From: an uncultured Acidobacteriota bacterium
GTDB taxonomy: Bacteria > Acidobacteriota > Terriglobia > Terriglobales > Acidobacteriaceae
Direction of reading: 5' to 3'
Length of the DNA stretch: 64,000 nucleotides
NCBI GenBank assembly: GCA_903832055.1
Contig: CAILAC010000017.1
Span: 124,001 to 188,000, forward strand
Part shown: one piece after another, positions 8,561 to 18,451 of the stretch
Position numbering within the stretch: the first letter of the stretch is position 1
How the letters are laid out: the number at the start of each line of letters is the position of its first letter
Translations under genes and position numbers: made by a program
The notes under the pieces: generated by a model
Database searches by the model: none
What the model was told of the DNA's origin: nothing
What the model saw: the letters and a program-made list of their open reading frames with translations, nothing else

Positions 8561-9310
8561 TCAACTGCGCGCAGAAAACGCAGTCTCCCCTCTCTCCGTG
8601 TCCGCCGGGAACACTCGGTACTCAAGGCTCATCCGATTGCGGCTCATCTCCGGCCGCTCGTGGGTCCGGTGCAGCACGCTGTTCAAGAAGATCAATCCGT
8701 CGCCCAACTCCAGCTCTGGCACCCAAAACTGCCTCGCAGAAAAGCGCTGGCGCAGCGCCGCATCTTCAAGTTCGGTGAAATGCAAAAGCCCCGGCTGGCG
8801 GCCGAGGATGAATTCCAAACCCGGGCTGTCGACGCCGCAGGCCGCAAGCGGAATCCAGCAGGTCACTAGCTCGGTCATGGCAACATTCGCTACCGGTTCC
8901 AGCGGAAACCGCACCCCCAGCGCGCCATCCTGATGCCAGTTTTGTCGCCGGCTACCGGTCCCCGCCGTATGGCATGGCGCAAACTTCTTCCGCACCCACG
9001 ATTGCTCTGGATTGCATTGCCACCCGCCACCCAGCGCTTCGGTGAACAGATCGCCCAGCCCCGGCAACTTCACAGGCGCAAGCAGGTCGTCCAGGCTTCC
9101 TAAGCCAAAATCCGTCAGCGCCCTGAGAAGAACGGAGTGAGAATAAACGTTGAACCTGTATCCCTCGGGAAGCGCAGCCCCAGCCGCAACTGCCTCAAAG
9201 CACCGGTCCGCAGCGGCATGCAGCGAAGCAAGGGCCTCCACAGGGAAGTATCCACGCAAAAGCGCGATGCCGGTCTCCCGCAATTGCGCCGCCGCATGCC
9301 CAGTCGCCAT
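8561..9310 (-). CDS. Phytanoyl-CoA dioxygenase (PhyH)-like Fe(II)/2OG oxygenase
   Basis: GIALLRGYFPVEALASLHAAADRCF..., NWHQDGA (HxD), LHRTHERPEMSRNRMSLEYRVFP (distal His/Arg). Confidence 0.75.
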   Translation of the reverse strand: MATGHAAAQLRETGIALLRGYFPVEALASLHAAADRCFEAVAAGAALPEGYRFNVYSHSVLLRALTDFGLGSLDDLLAPVKLPGLGDLFTEALGGGWQCNPEQSWVRKKFAPCHTAGTGSRRQNWHQDGALGVRFPLEPVANVAMTELVTCWIPLAACGVDSPGLEFILGRQPGLLHFTELEDAALRQRFSARQFWVPELELGDGLIFLNSVLHRTHERPEMSRNRMSLEYRVFPADTERGETAFSARS

Positions 9311-9347
9311 GCCGAACCTCCTGAACAGAACGGTCCGAAGGTCCTGG

Positions 9348-10427
9348 TTACCGTGCCCCGTAGTTCGTATCCATCCACTTCAGATACTCGCCCGACGTCA
9401 CTTCCTGCACCCATGCCTGGTTGTCCAGATACCAGCGCACCGTCTTGCGCAGGCCCGTCGCAAACGTCTCTTTCGGCTTCCAGCCCAGCTCCCGCTCCGC
9501 CTTCGTCGCATTAATGGCATAGCGCCTGTCATGACCCGGCCGGTCGGTCACATACGTCAGCAGCTGCGCATGCGGCCGGTGCGGCGAATCCGGCAAAAAC
9601 TCGTCCAGCAGCGCGCACAGCATTTGCACCGTGTCCAGATTCGCCTGCTCGTTCCAGCCGCCAATATTGTAGGTCTGCCCCGGAACACCCTTTTCCAGTG
9701 CCACCCGCAGCGCCGCCGCATGGTCGCCCACATACAGCCAGTCACGCACCTGCATTCCGTCGCCATAGATCGGCAGCGGCTTGCCGTGCAGCGCCCGGTC
9801 CAGCACCAGTGGCAACAGCTTCTCAGGGAACTGCAACGGCCCATAGTTATTCGAGCAGTTCGTCACAATCGCTGGAAACCCATAGCTCTTGCCCCACGCC
9901 CGTACCAGCAGATCACTCGAAGCCTTCGATGCCGCATAGGGCGAATTCGGCTTGAACGCAAAATGCTCCTCAAACGGAGCGTCGCCCGGCTTCAGCGAGC
10001 CAAATACCTCGTCCGTCGAAACATGCAGAAAACGGAACCTGGCCCGGTCCTCGGCATCCAGTTTGTCCAGATAGGCACGCGCCGCTTCAAGCAACACAAA
10101 CGTGCCATTGATGTTGGTCGCCAAAAAGTCGCCCGGCCCCACCAGCGAACGGTCCACGTGGCTCTCGGCAGCCAGGTGCACAATCGCGCGCGGAGAGAAC
10201 TCCGCCAGCAGCTTGTCCACCAGTGCCCGGTCCTGAATGTCGCCGCGCACAAAGTGGTAGCCAGGGTTGTCGGCAATCGGCTGCAGATTGCGCAGGTTTC
10301 CTGCGTAGGTGAGCTTGTCAAGGTTGACCAGCGGCGTACCGACCTCAGCAAACCAGTCGAGCACAAAGTGCGACCCGATAAATCCGGCGCCGCCCGTCAC
10401 GAGAATGGGGGATTCGTTCGTAAGCAT
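9348..10427 (-). CDS. rfbB: dTDP-glucose 4,6-dehydratase
   Basis: ILVTGGAGFIGSHFV, HLAAESHVDRS, STDEVFGSL, PNSPYAASKASSDLLVRAWGKSYGFP, NCSNNYGP. Confidence 0.95.
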   Translation of the reverse strand: MLTNESPILVTGGAGFIGSHFVLDWFAEVGTPLVNLDKLTYAGNLRNLQPIADNPGYHFVRGDIQDRALVDKLLAEFSPRAIVHLAAESHVDRSLVGPGDFLATNINGTFVLLEAARAYLDKLDAEDRARFRFLHVSTDEVFGSLKPGDAPFEEHFAFKPNSPYAASKASSDLLVRAWGKSYGFPAIVTNCSNNYGPLQFPEKLLPLVLDRALHGKPLPIYGDGMQVRDWLYVGDHAAALRVALEKGVPGQTYNIGGWNEQANLDTVQMLCALLDEFLPDSPHRPHAQLLTYVTDRPGHDRRYAINATKAERELGWKPKETFATGLRKTVRWYLDNQAWVQEVTSGEYLKWMDTNYGAR

Positions 10428-10557
10428 CGACCCCAGTGTAATGCCCTAAGCCGTCAGAGGCGATACCCGTTTTGGGTAACTGCCTGACTCCATCCGCAGC
10501 TTTGCCTTTTGCTGTCATTCCCCGAAACATCCGTCCCGCCCCCGGCTGAGGCCTTGC

Positions 10558-10587
10558 TTTTCACACTCACACTCCACACTCACACTA
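10558..10587. repeat. TTTTCACACTCACACTCCACACTCACACT intergenic repeat, copy 1
   Basis: Shares TTTCACACTCACAC with 16896-16919 and 19277-19298. Confidence 0.6.
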
Positions 10588-10603
10588 GCTCCAAACAAAA
10601 AAG

Positions 10604-10626
10604 GGCCCCCGACCGTGTCGGGGGCC
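10604..10626 (-). terminator. Rho-independent terminator
   Basis: GGCCCCCGAC-cgt-GTCGGGGGCC with A-run on + strand (T-run on - strand); downstream of the OmpA-like gene. Confidence 0.8.
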
Positions 10627-10725
10627 AAGTTGCCTTGGTTCTCTCGTGTTGCGAGAGCTTGGTTGGCGGCCTACAGCCGGGGGGCCGGTCGGCGCGGGAA
10701 TAGCCTCGGGGGAGTGGCTGCGACT

Positions 10726-11622
10726 TTACGGCCGCTCCGCACCAGACTGGGATGGGGATAACCGGGGGGTGCTCCCATCCTGTGCCGCCAAACTGTTTTC
10801 CATCAACCGTAGTTCTACGTAGCTGGTCCGAACCGGCTTGGCTTTCACATCGCCAGTGGTTTCGGTTGCCGGGACATTGTTTGCCACATTGCCCAGCGCT
10901 ACGGAGTGCATACGGTAGACGGGAATCTCATGTTGGGTTACGAGGTAGCGCTTCACCGCTTCCGCCAGCTTGCCTGAGTTCTGAATGCCAACGCTGCCCG
11001 CTCCCGGTGCGTGTGCCTCAACCTCAAGCAGATAGCCCTGGTGACCAGTCAGCTTGGTCGCCAGATCGTCCAGTTGCTCCTTCGCGGCGGCTGAAAGAAC
11101 CAGCGAACCGTTTTTGAAGGCGATTGAAACCGTGTTCTTCTCGGCATACTTGTCGAGTCCGTTGACCGTGCCATTCAACTGGTCAACTTTGCCAGTCGCC
11201 TGCACCGCGATGGTGCCTGCCTTGCCAGCCTGTTCACCGGCAGCCGTCGCAACCTGGTTCGCCTGGTCTGCGGTCGTCTGCGCCTTGTTGATGCCGACCT
11301 GGGCGCGGCTATCAACATCCTTGATGTCGCGGCTGTTCTTGGCCGTAACTTCGTCCAACTCATTCAACTGACCCTTGATCGGGTCCAGCCGTCTGTTCAC
11401 CCACTTCTTGCGTGCAAAGGGGTTGACCTTGCCCCAGAACCCTTCCTTCGGCGGCGCGCTCAGACTAGTCTGAGGTGCGGGGGAGGGCTGCGTCACCGAA
11501 GGAGTGGGGTTGCTGGTTCCATCCGCAGTCTGTGCGACCGCAGAAATTGAGAGTGCAGATGCCAGCGCTAAAAGTGCGCATAGGCTTGGGGAAGTTCTGC
11601 GAATTGTTGCGTAAACAGTCAT
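10726..11622 (-). CDS. OmpA-family outer membrane protein
   Basis: Signal peptide; VSIAFKNGSLVLSAAAKEQLDDLATKLTGHQGYLLEVEAHAPGAGS...KLAEAVKRYLVTQHEIPVYRMHSVALG; GGAG upstream of ATG at 11622. Confidence 0.75.
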   Translation of the reverse strand: MTVYATIRRTSPSLCALLALASALSISAVAQTADGTSNPTPSVTQPSPAPQTSLSAPPKEGFWGKVNPFARKKWVNRRLDPIKGQLNELDEVTAKNSRDIKDVDSRAQVGINKAQTTADQANQVATAAGEQAGKAGTIAVQATGKVDQLNGTVNGLDKYAEKNTVSIAFKNGSLVLSAAAKEQLDDLATKLTGHQGYLLEVEAHAPGAGSVGIQNSGKLAEAVKRYLVTQHEIPVYRMHSVALGNVANNVPATETTGDVKAKPVRTSYVELRLMENSLAAQDGSTPRLSPSQSGAERP

Positions 11623-11911
11623 AAGATGACTCCAGATTCTTTTCATCTTTGAGGGACTCAATTGTCCTGGCAAAGTGAAGTGGGTCGTGCCCGCTTGCCC
11701 TCCTATATTGCAATGGCCATGCCAAACCGTGTGACAGCGCCATGAATTCATCATGACCAATGAAATCAACACTTTGCACATGTTTTCAGCGATTGGGAGT
11801 GGAGTTGGAAACCGATTTGGCCCACGGGAGGGGTGTAGTTTTTGCCAAAGCGTGTAATTCTTACCGAGTAAATGCGGCTAGCCTCGCGGGGAGCCCCGTC
11901 GAGAAGAAGAT

Positions 11912-12451
11912 TTACTTCGATTCAACCCGCAAGACGCGGATCTCCGGCATCGCCCCGGCCCAGTCTGCGGAGACCGAATCGAAGATCAGGCGGAAGTCCT
12001 GCTCGCCACCCGGCTTCAGCGGCGCCACCGAAACCGGCTCCGTATCTATATAGGGGTCGCGCGTGCGAATCAGCGTAAGCGGCATGGTCTCGTTCTGCGC
12101 CACCTTCTGCGCATAATCGTGAAACAGCACCTGCACGGTAATCCCCGTAACCGTCCGTGGCCCCGCATTGGCAATGTGCCCATCAATATACATAACCTTG
12201 CCGCCGGCTAGATTGGTCGATTCGCTCATGGCGATGTTTGAGAGCGTAAGACTGCTCGCATACGGGTCAACCGGCGCGTTGATTGGCGTCACGGCAGCAG
12301 CGCCCCCGGCTGGCTTGGGACGACCCCCAACCAGCAAGCCCACGGCAACCACAACAATCACCAGTCCGGCAGCAACGGCCAGCGGCAGCCAGTTGCGCTC
12401 GGCAGCGGGTTCAGTACCGGATGGGACTTCAGGCGTAGGGTCAGCGCTCAC
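11912..12451 (-). CDS. DUF2393-like membrane-anchored protein
   Basis: Single N-terminal TM then LTLSNIAMSESTNLAGGKVMYIDGHIANAGPRTVTGITVQVLF. Confidence 0.6.
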   Translation of the reverse strand: MSADPTPEVPSGTEPAAERNWLPLAVAAGLVIVVVAVGLLVGGRPKPAGGAAAVTPINAPVDPYASSLTLSNIAMSESTNLAGGKVMYIDGHIANAGPRTVTGITVQVLFHDYAQKVAQNETMPLTLIRTRDPYIDTEPVSVAPLKPGGEQDFRLIFDSVSADWAGAMPEIRVLRVESK

Positions 12452-12550
12452 ATCGCAAATTCTACACCGTTACCTGCGGGCATTTTGAATTGAAAAATTC
12501 CCCGCCCCACAGTCATTCCTGCTCATGATTCAAATGCAATCCGGCGATAG

Positions 12551-12569
12551 CTTGAGTACGTACCTCAAG
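12551..12569. promoter_or_regulatory. Inverted repeat CTTGAGTACGTACCTCAAG
   Basis: CTTGAG/CTCAAG arms around a palindromic centre, in the divergent intergenic region 12452-12724. Confidence 0.35.
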
Positions 12570-12724
12570 TGAACTCAACGCGGGCTTCGCCCCATCGCTT
12601 TACCCACAGAACATCTACGCAATCAATCAACAAATTCGACGCCACAAAGAGACCACTAGTTGGAACTGCCCCGCCGCCGTAAGCGTACCAATCACTGATG
12701 GACTTGCCAGAAAGGAACCAAGAG

Positions 12725-12910
12725 ATGCCCGCCACACATTGCACAGCATCGCCCTGCATGGAGATTCCAGATCAGGCAATCTCGGCCATCACCTCAGCTG
12801 CAGCTTCACCTGCGATAGGCGAAGCAGAGCAACAGATCGGGCATTTGTTTTATCAAGTGGCAGTCGTCGTGGCCGTGCTGCTCTTCCTCATCAGCTTCTG
12901 GTCTTGCTGA
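12725..12910 (+). CDS. Small single-pass membrane protein, unknown
   Basis: MPATHCTASPCMEIPDQAISAITSAAASPAIGEAEQQIGHLFYQVAVVVAVLLFLISFWSC; AAAGGA upstream of ATG; clear C-terminal TM. Confidence 0.45.
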   Translation: MPATHCTASPCMEIPDQAISAITSAAASPAIGEAEQQIGHLFYQVAVVVAVLLFLISFWSC

Positions 12911-12918
12911 ACCACGTC

Positions 12919-13680
12919 TCACCCAAACCGCGCGCGCCCGGCTCCCTGGCGAAAATCCCCACCCGTCATCTCTACCCGAACACACATTTCCGTCAGGCGC
13001 GAACGCATTCGTTCGCCAATGCGGTCTCCGAGAGTCTCTTCGCGAGCGGCGCGCTGGGCCGGCGCCAGGCCGGTTCCGGCTGGCGGCAGGTCAGGATAAT
13101 TTGTCGTAATGATCGTCGTCCGCTTGTCGTTGTAACGGGTGTTCAAAATAAGCGCAACCGTATCCCACACCCAGTCCGTCGGCTTTTGCGCTCCCAGCTC
13201 ATCGAGGACGAGTACTTCCGCCTCAAATACCGGCTTCAACACATCCAGCTCCGTTGAATGTACTGATGGGTTATAGCTGTGTTGAATCTGCTTCAGAAGC
13301 TCTCGGTAATCAACAAACAGCCCCTGCGCGCCCCGCTCATCAACCAGCGCCATCAGCAGGCCCACCGCCAGATGCGTCTTGCCTACCCCGATTGACCCCG
13401 TCAGCAGCAGGCCGCGCCCATCCGTTTCGACCGGATAAGCATCCACAAACCGCCGCGCCGTCATATGCGCCTGGCGCATCGATGCGTCGGCCCCGCGAAA
13501 GCCCGTCTCGTAGCTGTCCAGCGTGCAGTGCTCATAGCGCTTGGGAATGCGCGAGGCCACAATGCGGTGGCTGCTCCGTGCCGCCTGCTGGCAATCGCAC
13601 ATTCGCGCCGCCCGCCGCCCGGCCGCATCGACTGTCAGCACCATCCCCGTCCCATCGCATTTGACGCAAACATCATTCAT
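12919..13680 (-). CDS. DnaC/IstB-like ATP-binding protein (putative helicase loader)
   Basis: N-terminal CxxC...CxC zinc motif (CVKCDGTG...MCDCQQ), GSIGVGKTHLAVGLL Walker A, VLVLDELG Walker B, TTNYPDL. Confidence 0.85.
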   Translation of the reverse strand: MNDVCVKCDGTGMVLTVDAAGRRAARMCDCQQAARSSHRIVASRIPKRYEHCTLDSYETGFRGADASMRQAHMTARRFVDAYPVETDGRGLLLTGSIGVGKTHLAVGLLMALVDERGAQGLFVDYRELLKQIQHSYNPSVHSTELDVLKPVFEAEVLVLDELGAQKPTDWVWDTVALILNTRYNDKRTTIITTNYPDLPPAGTGLAPAQRAAREETLGDRIGERMRSRLTEMCVRVEMTGGDFRQGAGRARFG

Positions 13681-13743
13681 CGCTCTACCAGCCTAGCGCA
13701 GAACGCCCGCCGCCGTCGTTTACGTCAATTCGTTTACGTCGCT

Positions 13744-14169
13744 TCAGTACGGTGGCGCAATCGGATTCGGCGGCATATAGCCAGCAACGCCCTTGGGATT
13801 GGGCCCATACTCGTTCGTCCCTGGTTCGCTATCGAGCAGATGAAACACGAGGAGAATGATTCCGCCAAAAAACGGAACCAGCCCGATCAAAAGCCACCAG
13901 CCGCTGCGGCCCGTATCATGCAGTCGGCGTATACCTACCGCCAGCGATGGCACCAGTACTCCGAGCCAATAGAGCCCGAAAACTCCAGTAAACAAAATAA
14001 TGAATAAGTGACGCAGCGCTGACGGAAGCACCGCCCCGACAATGCCAACGACAGTAAAAAACACAAATCCAATCAGCGCATTGAACAATGCAAAAAACCA
14101 GTACTCTTTGCGCCGCGCTCGACCTTGAAAATCCGAATACTTGCGAATTACTTCGAAATACCATTCCAT
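13744..14169 (-). CDS. DUF805 membrane protein
   Basis: MEWYFEVIRKYSDFQGRARRKEYWFFALFNALI...VGIRRLHDTGRSGWWLLIGLVPFFGGI. Confidence 0.85.
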   Translation of the reverse strand: MEWYFEVIRKYSDFQGRARRKEYWFFALFNALIGFVFFTVVGIVGAVLPSALRHLFIILFTGVFGLYWLGVLVPSLAVGIRRLHDTGRSGWWLLIGLVPFFGGIILLVFHLLDSEPGTNEYGPNPKGVAGYMPPNPIAPPY

Positions 14170-14395
14170 GGGCATTCTCCTTGCGAAGCCGCACTGATGA
14201 GCGCAGCGGTAAGTTTTCATGTTTTGGGGCGCAGCAAGGCTAGCACAGACGTGAAAGAACTTCCGAGAAAAATTTCAGCGTTCCCGCTGCCTACACGAGA
14301 TCAGTTACCGGCAATTTCTCCGGGGCGGGTGAATCACAAAAGTTTGCACCAAAATTCCCGCCCGGGCCCTGGCCCACTCCGCTATAAATATCGGA

Positions 14396-16458
14396 TGTCC
14401 CGCCCGGCCTCAATGCGGCTCCTCTTTGCTGCCGCCATCTTTCTCGCCGCCTTCCTGCTCTTTCTCCTCGAGCCGATGGCCGCCAAGCAGTTGCTGCCCA
14501 TCTTTGGCGGCTCCTCTGCCGTGTGGATCACCTGTCTCGTCTTCTTTCAATCCGCCCTGCTCGCCGGCTACGCTTATGCTCACTGGCAGACGCAGCGCTC
14601 CGGGCCGACCAGCCGCCGTATGCACCTCGGGCTGCTGGCCGCCGCCACCACTGTCGCCGGAGTTTTCGCCTTTCACCACCCCGCCCCCGGCGCCACAACC
14701 ACAGATCCGGCCCTCGCCATCTTCGCCGCGCTCGGACTCTTCATCGGCCTGCCATTTCTCGCGCTCAGCTCCTCCACCCCGCTCCTGCAATTCTGGCTCG
14801 CATGCGTCGACGCCGGTCGCGTTCCCTATTGGCTCTTCGCCCTCTCAAATTTCGCCTCCCTGCTCGCTCTCGGACTCTATCCCACGCTCATTGAGCCTTA
14901 TCTGTCGCTTCAGCAGCAGCGCATCGGCTGGGCCCTCGGCTTCGCAGTCTTCGCTCTGCTCTTTGCCTTTCTCACCTGGAAAACTCGCGGCGCGACTCTG
15001 CCCTCCTCCTCCCCCGCACGCGATGAATCCGGCCTGCCTCCAACCCCACTCAGCCATAAGCTCCTCTGGCTGCTCCTGCCCATGGGCGCTGCCATGCAAC
15101 TCAGCGCCGTCACCAGCTACCTCACCGCCAACATTGCCGCAATCCCCCTGCTCTGGATTCTGCCCCTCGCCGTCTACCTCATCACCCTCATTCTCGCCTT
15201 CCAGTTCCCTCAACTCGCCCACCGCTGGCTCGTGATGCGCCTCATGGCCGTCATGCTGGCCTGCCTTGGATATGTGCTTACCAAAGTTGACCAGTCGCTG
15301 CCCGTCCGCAACGGCATCCTCTTTTTCCTCCTTGAACTCTTCATCGCATGCCTCTTCTGCCACACAGAGGCCTACGACCTGCGCCCCAAACGCCCCTCCG
15401 AGAGCACCCTCTTCTACCTCCTTTTCGCCGCCGGCGGAGCCCTCGGCTCCTTCTTCATCGGAATTGCTGCGCCCATGCTCTTCCGCTTCAACTACGACCT
15501 CGCGCTCGCATTCCTGGTCACCGCCCTGCTCGCCTTGGCCGTGGCCTGGCCCAGCGGCTGGGGACCACGCCTGCTCTGGGTCACCGCCAGCGGCGGTATG
15601 CTCGTTCTTGTGGCCTTCATGCAAATCGCCTATCAGCGCGACACTCCCGTAGCGGTCAGGAATTTCTACGGCAGCCTCCGCGTCAAGCAGTCCCTCGGCT
15701 ATCCCGGAGCCGTCATCCGCACCCTCAGCAATGGCAACATCCAGCACGGCACACAAATCTTTTCCACCGAACTCGCCCACACCCCCACCACCTACTACGC
15801 CCCCGATTCCGGCGTCGGCCTTGCTCTCAACCAATGCTGTACCGGCCCCGAATCTGTCCCCCGGCCCCGCCACGTCGGCGTCATCGGACTCGGCGCCGGC
15901 ACCCTGGCCGCCTACGCCCGGGCGGGTGATCAGTTGCGCTTCTACGAAATCAACCCCGCCGTCGCCCCCATCGCCCACAATCTCTTCACGTACATGCGCG
16001 ACGCCACCCAGGCCGGCGCATCGATCTCCGTCGTCGAGGGCGATGCCCGCACCTCCCTCGCCACCGAACCGCCCCAGAACTTCGACATCCTCGTCGTCGA
16101 CGCCTTCTCCGGCGACGCCATCCCCCTGCACCTGCTCACCGCCGAGGCCCTCGAAATCTACAAGAAGCACCTCGCCCCCGCAGGCATCCTCGCCATCCAC
16201 ATCTCCAACCAGCACGTCGACCTCGAACCCGTCGTCACCCGCCTCGCCGACTCTGCCGGAATGCAGGCCATGCGCGTCTCCAGCCCCATCAACGAGAGCC
16301 GCGGCGAGTTCTCCGCCACCTGGATGCTCCTCAGCGCCGACAACCGCTTCTTCACCATCCCCGAAGTCTTCAACCACGCCAGCAAGCCGCGCCGCAACGA
16401 CGCCCTCCGCCTGTGGACCGACGACTACTCAAGCCTCATGCCCGTCATACGCTGGTAA
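14396..16458 (+). CDS. Fused MFS/spermidine synthase-like protein
   Basis: N-terminal multi-TM (LLFLLEPMAAKQLLPIFGGSSAVWITCLVFFQ), C-terminal Rossmann VGVIGLGAGTLAAYA...FYEINP...SVVEGDARTSL...FDILVVDAFSGDAIPLHLLT. Confidence 0.85.
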
Positions 16459-16535
16459 AAGCCTCTTGCATCCAATTGCCTTTCAGCTGAATCCAAGGTA
16501 GACTAAGACGATTGCAGGAAAGGTACTTCCAAGTC

Positions 16536-16760
16536 ATGCCGAAGCCAGGAATTCACCCCGCGTACGCCGCCGTTCAGGTCCACTGCTCATGCGGCAACAC
16601 GTTCGAGACGCGTTCGACCCACAAGGGAAAGATCAGCATCGAAATTTGCTCCAACTGCCACCCCTTCTTCACCGGCAAGCAGCGCCTCGTTGACACCGCA
16701 GGCCGTGTCGAGCGCTTCCGCCGCAAGTACGCTGAAAAGGCCGTTCCGGCAGCGAAATAA
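16536..16760 (+). CDS. rpmE: 50S ribosomal protein L31
   Basis: [65 protein letters not shown]. Confidence 0.97.
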   Translation: MPKPGIHPAYAAVQVHCSCGNTFETRSTHKGKISIEICSNCHPFFTGKQRLVDTAGRVERFRRKYAEKAVPAAK

Positions 16761-16782
16761 CTGCCAGCAGTCAGGCACCACC

Positions 16783-16810
16783 AAAGGCCTCCGCTGCGGC
16801 GGGGGCCTTT
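16783..16810 (+). terminator. Rho-independent terminator after rpmE
   Basis: AAAGGCCTCCGC-tgc-GGCGGGGGCCTTTT. Confidence 0.75.
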
Positions 16811-16867
16811 TCGCGCTACCAATCTGCAATCGATTGGAGTCCCAACGATTGCAGTTTTCCAGCGATT

Positions 16868-16919
16868 GTCATCCTGAGCAAAGCGAAGGATCCGCTTTTC
16901 ACACTCACACCTCACACCA
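16868..16919. repeat. TCATCCTGAGCAAAGCGAAGGATC repeat followed by TTTTCACACTCACACCTCACACC
   Basis: TTTCACACTCACAC shared with 10558 and 19277. Confidence 0.6.
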
Positions 16920-16928
16920 GGTTTTCCA

Positions 16929-18161
16929 ATGGCCGGCAAAGGCTTCACCATGAAAAAGGACTGGGACAACCCCCGCGAGCACGTCATGCCCGCCGAGGCC
17001 CGCGTTCCCGCGTCCTTTTCCATCGGCGGCGTTCCCGTCGTCCCCGCCACCGTCCTTGCCCCCATGGTCGGCGTCACCGACACCGTCTTTCGCCGCTTCA
17101 TCCGCAACGCCAGCCAGTTCACCACCAGCTCCGCTGACCCCGCTAGCCCCGCTTCGGTCGAAGACACCGTCACCAACCAACAATCCGGCTGCGGACTGCT
17201 GATGACCGAATTCACCTCCGCCGACGGCCTCTCCCGCATGCGCGAATCCAAGCGCAAGCGCTACCTCACCTTCTACGACGACGAATACCCCATCGGCGCC
17301 CAGCTCTTCGGCTCCAATCACGAGACCCTCGCCGACGCCGCCCGCATCGTTCAGGACACCGGCTTTGACACCGTAGACCTCAACCTCGGCTGCCCGGCCA
17401 AGCGCGTCGTTGGCTGCAACGGCGGCTCCGGCCTCCTCCGCGACCTGCCCAAAATCGGCGAAATCTTCCGCGAAATCCGCAAAGCCGTCACCATCCCCTT
17501 CACCGTCAAGTTCCGCCTCGGCTGGAACGACTCCAGCATCGTCTGCGTCGAGCTCGCCCGCATGGCCCAGGAAGAAGGCCTCTGCGCCGTCGCCCTCCAC
17601 GCCCGGACGCGAGAGCAAGGTTATACCGGCCAGGCCCGCTGGGAGTGGATCCAAGCCGTAAAACAGGCCGTCAAAATCCCCGTAATCGGCAACGGCGACA
17701 TCCGCACCCCCGAAGACGCTGCCGCCATGGTCGCCAAGACCGGCTGCGACGCCGTCATGATTGGACGCGCTGCCCCCTCCAACCCCTGGATCTTCCGCCA
17801 GATCGCCGAATACACCGCCACCGGCCAGTACACCAAACCCACCGAGCAGGACCGCTACCGCATGATCCGGACCTACTTCCAAATGCTCCTCGACGAGGCC
17901 GAAGCCACTCGCGACCTGCCGCGCGCCGCCCAACTCGGCGAAACAGCAGGCAAGATGAAGCAGTTCGCCGCCTGGTTCACCCACGGCGTCCCCGGCGGCA
18001 GCAAACTCCGCCAGCAAATCTTCATCTCCAAAACCGGCCCAGCCGTCCTCGCAGCAGTAGACCAATTCTTCGAAACCCGCATGAACAGCACCACAACAGA
18101 ATCGCCAGAACCAGAAGACTCCACGCTCTACCCCGAAGAAGCCCTCACCTGCACCGACTAG
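16929..18161 (+). CDS. dusB: tRNA-dihydrouridine synthase
   Basis: VLAPMVGVTDTVFRRFIR, AQLFGSNHETLADAARIVQDTGFDTVDLNLGCPAKRVVGCNGGSGLL, ALHARTREQGYTG, PVIGNGDIRTPEDAAAM, MIGRAAPSNPWIF. Confidence 0.93.
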   Translation: MAGKGFTMKKDWDNPREHVMPAEARVPASFSIGGVPVVPATVLAPMVGVTDTVFRRFIRNASQFTTSSADPASPASVEDTVTNQQSGCGLLMTEFTSADGLSRMRESKRKRYLTFYDDEYPIGAQLFGSNHETLADAARIVQDTGFDTVDLNLGCPAKRVVGCNGGSGLLRDLPKIGEIFREIRKAVTIPFTVKFRLGWNDSSIVCVELARMAQEEGLCAVALHARTREQGYTGQARWEWIQAVKQAVKIPVIGNGDIRTPEDAAAMVAKTGCDAVMIGRAAPSNPWIFRQIAEYTATGQYTKPTEQDRYRMIRTYFQMLLDEAEATRDLPRAAQLGETAGKMKQFAAWFTHGVPGGSKLRQQIFISKTGPAVLAAVDQFFETRMNSTTTESPEPEDSTLYPEEALTCTD

Positions 18162-18215
18162 CTCCAGCCTTGAGAAATCAACTCAACAGGTGCCGCGACC
18201 GCAGCAAGCGAATCA

Positions 18216-18295
18216 GGGCCAAAGGCCCACTCCATACTAGCCTGGGGCAACGCCCCAGGTATGTAGGCCAAGGAAGGGTAGAGGGCTGAAAGCCC
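18216..18295. repeat. Composite three-hairpin intergenic repeat, copy 2
   Basis: GGGCCAAAGGCCC - 12 nt - CCTGGGGCAACGCCCCAGG - 23 nt - GGGCTGAAAGCCC. Confidence 0.8.
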
Positions 18296-18390
18296 GCCCT
18301 ATCACCCGCTATTCCGGCAATGCTTGGTGATCCACTTTCCGCCCCTGAGATGTGGGACCAAATTTGTGCAAAGCACGAACCCGGAGGGAG

Positions 18391-18445
18391 CAGTGGCCTT
18401 CAGGCCACTGAATCCGACGCCCAAACAAACCGGGCTTCAGCCCCG
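18391..18445. repeat. CAGTGGCCTTCAGGCCACTG and CGGGCTTCAGCCCCG palindromes
   Basis: Short palindromes adjacent to composite repeat copy 2. Confidence 0.7.
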
Positions 18446-18451
18446 GGCCTT

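Noticed and set aside
9150-10487. 445-aa plus-strand ORF
   Set aside because: Antisense to rfbB and PhyH-like gene; Arg/His/Gln-rich shadow translation.
14845-16377. 510-aa minus-strand ORF rich in E/G/D
   Set aside because: Antisense shadow of the MFS/spermidine synthase-like gene.
16905-18065. 386-aa minus-strand ORF
   Set aside because: Antisense shadow of dusB.
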